From Gonatopus flavifemur (lineage: Eukaryota; Arthropoda; Insecta; Hymenoptera; Dryinidae): a DNA stretch of 64,000 bases. The stretch is from NCBI GenBank assembly GCA_018340375.1, contig JAFFJZ010000002.1, forward strand, positions 24,012,001 to 24,076,000. The letters run 5' to 3'. Below, one piece after another: positions 1 to 64,000 of this stretch. The translations under genes and the position numbers were made by a program. Every line of letters starts with the position of its first letter. Position 1 is the first letter of the stretch. The notes beneath the pieces were generated by a model. It was given only the letters and a program-made list of their open reading frames with translations. It made no database searches and was not told the origin of the DNA.

Positions 1-55638
<55,638 letters not shown>

Positions 55639-56324
55639 CTATAAGAGAAGAAGAAAAACAACAAGAATCAATAGCATGTAGAGAAAAAAAGAAAGATTAT
55701 AGAATCATAGTACGATGATAATATACAATGATGTGAAAGGTGAAAGGTTTTATGCCTCGTTTCATGAGTTGGTCGGATATTTAGGTTGGATGCTAACATT
55801 TGCAGCTCTTCCTCAAAGAGCGTGTATTCATTTGCCTGACAAGCATGACCCTCCTTTTTTTCCACAGTGCAATTTTATCGAGTCTTCCGATGTTACTATA
55901 GTTCAATGATCTTCTTCGCTTTACGGTGAGTCCCTCAGGGTGGGCTCTCGTGTTCATGCGAAATCTCCGTTTAGATCGTGAAATGTATTAACAACCCTGA
56001 CGTTCGACGCTCATCTTTGTAAATATAATTGATATAAGCTATCAAGAACTTGTATAGATACAGAAATGGGCCACCACATTCATTATTTATAGATTAGATA
56101 TGGAAAATACATAAATTATGTATGAAGTAGATCTAATTTATGTGGATTCAATTCCACGTCCAAATACTGTACAATTCTTGTATGATACACTGGCAGGAAT
56201 AATTAATAATACCAAGAAAATATATTCTTGAATGCAGCTAATATGGTGCGGAACCAAGAGAAGTTTTCTTGAATCAAGAAAATATTTTCTCAATCTCAAT
56301 TCTCTGTGTAATCGAAGCACCGAA

Positions 56325-56395
56325 TGCTGAGGTGTTAAAGACCTCAAAAATTCAGTACACTCTTCGAACGATGTTTCCAGTTCCAAACAGTCGAG
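56325..56395 (+). repeat. Fragment related to 12.2-kb and 18.6-kb MITEs
   Basis: CTGAGGTGTTAAAGACCTCA to CGATGTTTCCAGTTCCAAAC aligns with the core of the 18.6-kb copy at roughly 80 percent by eye. Confidence 0.65.
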
Positions 56396-56450
56396 GGCCA
56401 TGGAGCATTAAAGAACGAACAAAACTTTGCTATGTAGTTTTTAAATAACT

Positions 56451-56594
56451 ACACTCACAGAAAGGATTTCTTGAAATGAGGAAATTTTTCTTGTCGCTGG
56501 GACAAAACTCATTTTCTAGGCTCAAGAAAAAAACGAGTTTTGTCCCAGCGACAAGAAAAGTTTCCTCATTTCAAGAAATCCTTCCTGTGAGTGT
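56451..56594. mobile_element. Near-perfect palindromic element
   Basis: ACACTCACAGAAAGGATTTC, TTGAAATGAGGAAA and TTGTCGCTGGGACAAAACTC are mirrored with only a couple of mismatches; the loop is about 25 bp. Confidence 0.85.
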
Positions 56595-57370
56595 AAGCAA
56601 TGATTACGAATTTTAAATGTATAGCAATGAAGTTTCCTGCTAGGATTTGGCTGTAGATTGTTGTATATGGCCAAATAATATGGTGAATTTTCAAAACGCA
56701 TTTAGTACAGTTCCAAACAGCATAGACTGTCTCGATAGTGTTTCAGAATATTCCTACAATATTACAATGTTTCTATAATGTCGGAATAATATTTTCAAAT
56801 ATTCTGTACACGACGTTGGTACTGTGCGAGGTAAAATCGAAATCCGATTTCGTCCATGCGGCACGAGAGTTTTCATAGGACCTTCTCGGAGTCTTTGATT
56901 TGAAAATATTCAGAAGACTTCTCACATTCATCTTTGAAATGGTTTCGCGAAATATTTAAAACTGTATCTAGAGGCACGTTAGCCTGTCTTCGATTTCAAA
57001 ATTCGAGGCACGTTGAGTTTTCGAGTTCTCGTGGATACAGTGAATGCTTGAGGAATTTTCTACAGACACGTGAAATTCCCCGTGTATTGGATTGAAAATT
57101 CGAGCCAAGCGAAATTTTTCGCGTGTCCCAGTGTAAAAAAATTAACGACACGGGAAATTTTACTTGTCTGTAGAAAATCCCTCGAAGACTTACTACTATA
57201 TCCACTAGAATTTGAAAATATCACGTGTCTTGAATCTAAAAGTTAGAGACAGGTTGGCGTGTCTCTAGACAGAGCCAATATTTATTCTCCGACGTTTCAA
57301 TGTTTTCCGTAAAAATTTCTGAAGACTTGAGAAATTTTCAAAATTATATATAATCTATGTATAACTATTA

Positions 57371-58185
57371 GAGTGGCACAAAAAACACCAACTATGTTCT
57401 TTCACCATGCGTCGGATAAAAATATGTTAGTTTTCAAGTGCTCTCTCTAAAGGTCAGCTCGAAAGAAGGTCCTCAGGGGGCGGTCAAAATTTTGGAAAAT
57501 TCTAAAAAGAGTCACAATTAATTTTGTTATTTTTCAATTTTCTTCTCGTTGTGGTAAAATTTAGTACCTGAAAAATAATATTTTTTCATGTTTAAATGAT
57601 TTTTAAAGGTTGCTCAGAATTAATGAACATTTTTTAATTCATTGCAATTAATGTTTTCGAACAGAAAATAAAATATTGAGAATTTCTAATATTGAATAAT
57701 CAATCCAATTAATTGAATTGATTGATTAAATTCAATTTTTTTGATTGATCCAATTAATTAGGAAAAATTATATTTTTGTGATGTATTTATTCTCTTTTTC
57801 ATCTGGTGATATATTCTTATTCATTAAGGTGCTGATTGAAAGTATTAGTAAATATTAAATTTTAATATGTGTTTTCAAAGGTCTCTGGAAAACATTAACA
57901 GCAATTGATTTAAAAATGTTTATAAATTCAGAGCGACCTTGAAAAATGAATATTTTGAGCTGTAATTCTGAGAAAATTACCATTTTCAAGAGGCACTAAA
58001 TTTTACCGCAACGAGAGAAGACTTGAAAAATGAAAAAATTAATTCTGGCCACTTTTAGAACCTTTTAAAATTTGAAGTGACTCCTATAAAACTCTTATTC
58101 AAGTTACTCTCCAGAGAGAAATCTTGAAACAAGATATTTTCATACGAGACACGGAAACAAAAAACAATCGGTTTTTTGCGCCACC
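57371..58185. mobile_element. Long foldback, TTA duplication
   Basis: GAGTGGCACAAAAAAC at the left and GTTTTTTGCGCCACC at the right, TTA on both flanks (57368-57370, 58186-58188). Inner arms pair GTGGTAAAATTTAGT with ACTAAATTTTACCGC and TTGAAAAATG with inverse. A TTA target suggests PIF/Harbinger-like mobilisation (inference). 815 bp, non-coding. Confidence 0.75.
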
Positions 58186-58617
58186 TTAATAATCATACAC
58201 TGTTAAAATTTTTTCTGGAAATTCAGGAAATGTGACTGTAATTTTTTACAGCCACTTCACCGAATGACATATCATGAGGATTGGGTCAAGTTTCTTAAAA
58301 TGTAGCGAAATTTTTTTGAATATCCAAAAAGGAAGTTGCTGTAAAAAATTCGATAACTCGAATGATTCTAGAGGAAATCCCACGTGACCATGACGTTTTC
58401 AAAACGCTTTCCGAGTGCATCAAATGCATTCGAAATCATTTCTGGAAATAAGAATTTCTGTGAAGAATTTTTTCAAATGCATTTGAAATGTATTGCGTGT
58501 ATTTCAAATTTATATCTATATAAATATATATTAGATAATGTATTGGAAATGTGTTCCAAATGCTTCAAAGAAACGCATTTTGAAAGCGCTTTTGATTTCG
58601 TGGGACAGGGTCAAAAC

Positions 58618-58809
58618 CCGTTGGACTGAAAGCCCGTTAAGTCGAAACACCGTTGGACCGAAATTTATCTTACCGAATGACAATAAGCCGAAATCTTACC
58701 ATACGTTACTAGTCGTGTGCGAATAAGACAAAATGTCACCAGGACTTTTTTGGATTATTGTCATTCGGTAAAATAAATTTCGGTCCTAACGGACTTTCGG
58801 CCCAACGGG
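58618..58809. mobile_element. Foldback with CCCGTTGG ends
   Basis: CCCGTTGGACTGAAAG mirrors CTTTCGGCCCAACGGG; ACCGAAATTTAT.TTACC and GAATGACAATAA are mirrored too. Flanks do not agree (AA and TG), so no duplication is claimed. Confidence 0.75.
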
Positions 58810-58853
58810 TGTTCCCCGTTGCATAGCTTTTGAAATTTTATGATGAAACCAAA

Positions 58854-59012
58854 CCCTGATTAAAAAATCTCATTGAACCGATCGATTCCCATTGATTCCG
58901 ATGCAGAAAACCGATTCAAACCTATTAAAAATTGATCCTCAATGGGCTTAAATCAATTTTCTGCATCGGAATCAATGAGAATCAACCGCTCAATGAGATT
59001 CTTCAAGCAGGA
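58854..59012. mobile_element. CCC-ended MITE, AA duplication
   Basis: CCCTGATTAAAAAATCTCAT at the left, ATGAGATTCTTCAAGCAGGA at the right (last base mutated from G). GATTCCGATGCAGAAAA and TTTTCTGCATCGGAATC are exact inverses inside. AA flanks. Confidence 0.78.
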
Positions 59013-59820
59013 AAAAAAGTGATGTGAAATATTGAGAAATAATAGGAAATAATAGGTGTACTGAGGAAAACACACCTTATTTCCAATAGTTTTCCTATTA
59101 CTTGTTTGTCTTATGGTAGGATTTAGGGAATCTATGCACCTTTTGCAAAGTGCTAGAAGTTTTTGAACAATACTTATCACACGGAAAAAAGCCCATTTGA
59201 ATTCTACATCGGTTGTTGTTAATTTTACATAACTGTTCATGTCAATGCAATTGAAGTAAATGGAAGTAGTGTTGCTACGAAGTAACTATGATAACAATAT
59301 ACACCCAATAGGACTGTGTAATTAATTTCACAAGAGATCGATACTGTAATCGTCACGTCACTTTTCATGTAATTTTTACATGGACATTTTTTCTGCGTAT
59401 AAGATCAACATATAGTACAAAAGAATATCATAACTCGAGTGGAAGGAAGAGATTGAGAAGAAGGAATTCTCGAGAGTTCGAACAAGCGACCACCAAGTTA
59501 GAAGATTTATTTATGAATTTTTTATTCAATATTCCTATTAATGCGTTAAAATATTCATTCGTCAAAGAGAATTGAAAATATGGATCATAAAAGAACATAA
59601 AACAGGAAAAAGTTGGTTTGAATAACAAAATTAATCATCATATTTTGGGTTGAAATGAAAATACATAAAATGAAGAATTGAAAAAACCTACCTTACAGAT
59701 ATACGCATAATTTGGCTTTTGTTTTTTTGCTTAACTGTTATTATGACAGGACGTTAAAACTATGATACAAAAACCAAGTCTATTACGAAACGAGAGATTA
59801 TTTCTCCTCAATGTTTTATA

Positions 59821-60080
59821 CACGGAGCAAAATTACGTTTCAAATATCACTACATTTCTTCCTGGAATAGCAGGGTAAGTGAAATAGTATAATTTTCATT
59901 ACACAGTGTATTACAAATTCATGCTTCATTATGTGAAGTTGCACCCAATTGAACGATTTTTCAAATCTTTAAGCATGAATTTTTACTATACTTTGTAGTA
60001 AAAATTATACTATTTCATTTATTCTGCTACTTTAGTACAAAATCTAGTATGTAATATTCGAAACGTCATTTTTCTCCGTG
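59821..60080. mobile_element. CACGGAGCAAAA-ended MITE, TA duplication
   Basis: CACGGAGCAAAATTACGTTTC pairs with GAAACGTCATTTTTCTCCGTG; TA on both sides. Inner pair GAAATAGTATAATTTT and AAAATTATACTATTTC. Confidence 0.85.
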
Positions 60081-60117
60081 TATATAAACACGAAGAACGA
60101 TTGAAATCGCGATGCAC

Positions 60118-60290
60118 ACTGAGAGAAAGGTACCCAATTGGGACAACTCAATGTTAGTTGCTGCAGCTAAATTTGTATTTACGCTAGCTCCACGGAAAAA
60201 ATAATTTAGCTGCAGCAGTTAAGTAGCTAGTACGGACACGGACAGCCGTTAAATTAGCTCCTGCAGCTTGTCCAAGCAGCTAATTGCTGC
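60118..60290. mobile_element. Chimeric MITE fragment
   Basis: Begins with the left end of the 30499-30753 family (CACTGAGAGAAAGG, AATTGGGACAACT) and switches at about 60,190 to the left arm of the 30804-31027 family (CACGGAAAAAA, TTTAGCTGCAGCAG, GACACGGACAGCC). Neither right end follows. Confidence 0.75.
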
Positions 60291-63200
60291 TAATTGTTTG
60301 TCCAAGCAAATGAGATGAAGAAAAAGTGCCTTATCCGTAGAACTATAGACTTTTTCATATCAATTCATGGACAAACAATCTCAATATTTTCCTCATCATC
60401 TTACTGGTATCTTCTTCTATAAGAAATGAACTTTACATATTCAGAATAGAATACTAAAAAAATGTGGAATTTATTTTCCAATTCTCACAAAATTAGTATC
60501 ATTGTTGAATGCAAAAGAAGAGAGCAATCGTTTCTCCGCTTACAAGGAAACATCTTTCTGATGAATATAAATAAAAATATAAATATGAATAAAAAAAAAA
60601 AACCAAGAGGAAAAAATGACTTTTGTTTTTGTACGAGACCGACACTAATTGACGTGTTTCTCGGCCTCACAGTGGTATTTAGACCGGTTTTACCGTCTCT
60701 TTAACGTCGCTCATCACTTCTTCATTCTATTCAACTGCTACTTTCATGTAGAAATACTCTCCTCGCGAAAAATTCATTCTAGATTCTACATAAATTTCCC
60801 AAAATTCGGCGTCACATGAATTCGCGTTAGAAACAAAATGAATTCTCAAAACTAAATACGAGACAGTATATCAAAAGGGGATCACGAACACCATAGCGTG
60901 TTCATTGAAATACCATTGGTACTAGATAAAATCACTTATTCATCATTACCGCTACTCCCTTATCCAATGCTGTTCGGATCGTGCGTCGAATATCATTGAA
61001 TATTTTACAACGAACAGTATGGCTCGTTATGAAGTCGACACTAGTTCTTTGAAATCGAGTAATTGTCTATTGGTGCATTGTGAGAAAAAAGAAACAAGAT
61101 TTAAAATTAGTTCAACTCGTAATTATTGAAACGATTCTACGTAAGAATTGACGAATAGTTTAGTACCAGTTGGGTAAAGGTAACCGTAAAAATTTATAAA
61201 TTTACTTATCACATAAAATGAATCAGAAAACAATCTCTAAAAAATTTATTATCGATTACTGAGTTCTTGAAAACAACTCAGGAAATATAACTGACTGGTA
61301 TTGAAGTTTAGAAAATATATGTGAAACGGAAGGATGTGTGCTAAAACTGATGAAAAATTCTAAACATCGAGAGCTATAAGAACCATTTCATATAATTTTA
61401 CATGAACTTGGATATTTCTAGCACTTGCGTAATATGAGATAAAAGATCATGATGCAGAACCTATTATATTAAGATTGGAAGAAACACATTCATATACATT
61501 CTAAGATAATAATGACATGAATCTTATGAAACCACATACAATGGAATGTACTTCTCAATTGAAAAAGGCTGGCATTGAATTTCTATTGTCTTATAAGTCT
61601 TTGATGATGGCTCACGAATCAATCGATCTTCATAAATTCATATCCAACTCAAGGAGTCTCAGAAGGGAACATAATGGTGGAAGAGGTAGAAATTATTGAA
61701 ACGGAAACTCACACCCTCAAGATCAATTTTCAAATCTCACTTATGACTTTTAGAATTGTGCTCTCATTGTGCCCCTACCACCACTATGTTCTCTCCTGAT
61801 ACTCCTTGATCCTTGAACTATTTGATAATTTGTATGAATTCCTGTTTATAAGGATGTGAGAAATGCTATATGGATTCAAACCCTTGGGTCAAATTGCTCA
61901 TTAATCATTTTCTTCCATGAGAATATCTCAATTAGGGAAATTTATATGAATTAAATTAAATACAAACACGTGATCGATTGTGAAATTATTTTCAAACAGA
62001 TAAATTTTCAAGAATAAGGTGAATTGAAATAGAATTGATTGTTCTAAAATTACAGCAACAATCAACATTTTACTGTTCCTTCATTTTGAATTATTCATTT
62101 GAATTTTGTAATCGCGAGCTCAGAAATTGTCCTAACGTCAAATAAATCTTAGAAATCTCGCGACAAAGTCAAACCAACTGGCGTTTTTAAATGCGCGTAA
62201 GTCAGTTTTCCGGTCTCTTTTTTTATGAGCAATCATTAGAGCGATGGGTTGTTGTTCAGTCCTGTGGTCGTTTGACCGGTTAAGAGGTGACAATAAACTT
62301 CAAAGCGCTTCAATTGACACCGATCAAATAATGCAGATCAACATACTTTCTATCTTTAATTCGTTCAATTCCTCCATAAATCAATGAATTGGAAATTATC
62401 GTAAACTGGAAAATATAATTTCTCGTTCTACAACTTGTATTTTGCATAATCAAACTCATGGGTTGTTTTAGATACAGTCGAAACGTTGATTTGGAATGAT
62501 GGTAGTTTTTCTTATTCTCGACATGCGTACATGATCGATTATTAAAAAATAACAATTCACAGAGATATGTTTACAAAATCTTCTAAAAAAATGTCAATTT
62601 CGGATTGGAAAGGTTCTTCAGACAAAACTGCGAAACAAAAATCTGTTCCTCACAAATTTGACTCTTTACTATGTCGACATTTTTACAGGTATTCGTGATT
62701 TTCATGAATATTATTATATTAAATTCAATACTTCCATAGAAAATCAAAATTTTGTATGCGTTAATTCATTCAAAGTTCATTGCATTTGACTTGCCAGTTT
62801 TTCGATTGAATAAATGAATGAATGTATATGAAATAAAGTATCAAATCTGGCATACAAAGTTTATTCATATGAGAAATAACTCATGATAGATTTTTTCAAA
62901 ATACATAAAAATTAATTACCATGCTGCAAGTTTTCAAAACACAACGGAATATCAACTTTGGAATATCATAGGATTTTTATGATCAATTGTTCTAACAAAC
63001 GATGAAAGCTTTCTGGAAGATCATCGAAAAAGAATTTGTTTACGTGATTATATGGTTTTTTGGTTGGTCTTTGTTCAAGTGTTGTTGGTTTGGAATGTCT
63101 TCTCACGCTCTTTGTTCTTGCTCTTTTGTCGTTTTATGACACGTTCACAGAGCCTAGCTCGTATCTCACAGCCAGCTTAAAAAATATTGCATTATTTTGC

Positions 63201-63719
63201 TTGCTTCAAGATACTCGCCAATTTACAAAACTCTTTGACTGTTCAAAGTCGAAACGATTGTTAGCTTCATGAAGAATAACATTTCTCAACAAACCCTTGT
63301 GCAAGAGAAATCTATATAAGAATTTCGATTGTCATTTCAATAATTGATATCAGATAATTATAAATTCGTTTACAAATCGACGGTTTTTGAACGAGAATTT
63401 GTTAGAAAACTTTACATTTGTCCATAACACAGGATATCGACAAAAATCTTTCTTTTTTCATTTCCTGAGATTTGAAATTGATTCAGAATGACTTTGATGC
63501 ATTGAATATAAAAATAAGGTAGGGTAGCAAGTGCCCGAAATTGCATTCACCCGAAAGACAATCATTTGTGAATCCAGGAATAATTACTAAAAGCTCCTAC
63601 CTGTCCTCAAATAGCGATAGACTTCACTGCTGTCCGGTAAATAGCCTTAATTAAATAAAAAATTATAAAAACAGTAACAGTTTCGTCAGGAAACAAGATG
63701 GTTATTAACCAGTGTACAA

Positions 63720-63914
63720 CACAGGAGAAGATATTCCTTTGAATCTAAGAAATTGTTACTTGAATAGGTCCAAATAAATATTTCTTCAGCAAAAATTAAT
63801 ACTTTCTGTTATTTGAATGCTGAGCAGAATATTCATTTCTGTCAAAGAAATATCCATTTGGACCTATTCAAATAACAATTTCTTAGATTCATATAAATAC
63901 TTCTTTCTGTGTTC
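63720..63914. mobile_element. Foldback related to 45411-45642
   Basis: TTGAATCTAAGAAATTGTTA and TTGAATAGGTCCAAAT on the left mirror ATTTGGACCTATTCAA and TAACAATTTCTTAGATTCA on the right. Ends about ACACAGGAGAAG and CTTCTTTCTGTGT. Confidence 0.8.
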
Positions 63915-64000
63915 GATTATTCCACTCTAAATTCAAATATGCGATAACCAAAAATAAATTAAATTTCAAATGAAATAAACCGAGGAAAAATTTGATTTTT

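Larger units (their letters stand above)
55639..64000 (-). other. Upstream LRP2 intron or 5' region, no gene recognised
   Basis: The exon at 55516-55638 begins after AG, so this stretch starts as intron. I looked for a further LDLa exon or a signal-peptide exon on the minus strand and found none I can defend. It holds TIR elements at 56451-56594, 57371-58185, 58618-58809, 58854-59012, 59821-60080 and 63720-63914 and a fragment at 60118-60290. The stretch 60.3-63.7 kb appears free of the repeat families seen elsewhere; only short unsupported reading frames occur there. Confidence 0.7.

Overview
This is a 64-kb piece of an AT-rich animal nuclear genome, almost certainly an insect. Hymenoptera or a similar TE-rich insect is my inference from the repeat style and cannot be proved from the window. 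There are no bacterial-style operons, no rRNA or tRNA genes that I can see, and no CRISPR arrays.

One host gene dominates. On the minus strand, seven exons (55516-55638, 26599-26730, 13219-13470, 8194-8448, 8002-8118, 709-7914, 1-631) encode about 2,905 residues of the extracellular part of a giant LDL-receptor family protein. Every junction has GT-AG borders and phase-1 frame. Domain order is: six LDLa repeats, EGF, calcium-binding EGF, two beta-propellers with EGF spacers, eight LDLa, two EGF, four propellers with EGF spacers, then the first six LDLa of the next cluster. This fits megalin (LRP2; mgl in Drosophila) better than LRP1, because cluster I has at least six LDLa rather than two and spacer sequences are megalin-like. 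The signal-peptide end lies beyond or unseen past 55.6 kb. The rest of cluster III, cluster IV, the membrane segment and the tail lie past position 1.

Exon and intron sizes are very uneven. One exon is 7,206 bp and its neighbouring introns are 75-87 bp, while the 5' introns are about 4.8, 13.1 and 28.8 kb and are packed with transposable elements.

The largest is a candidate DNA transposon at 37755-46688 in the 28.8-kb intron. It has a 12-bp terminal inverted repeat (CCCTGGTAGAAA) and an AA duplication. It carries a CACTA-like transposase gene (38694-40916, decayed C-terminus) and a spliced second gene with a DUF4806-like domain (41362-45037, also damaged). At least a dozen smaller elements share CCC...GGG termini and a 2-bp target duplication, so they may have been mobilised by the same machinery. 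I regard this as the most interesting pattern in the window.

Other repeats include TA-duplicating CACTG-ended MITEs, two TTAA-flanked elements, a deleted mariner, many long foldbacks, minisatellites and several nested insertions. The non-repeat intron segments show no further gene I can defend.
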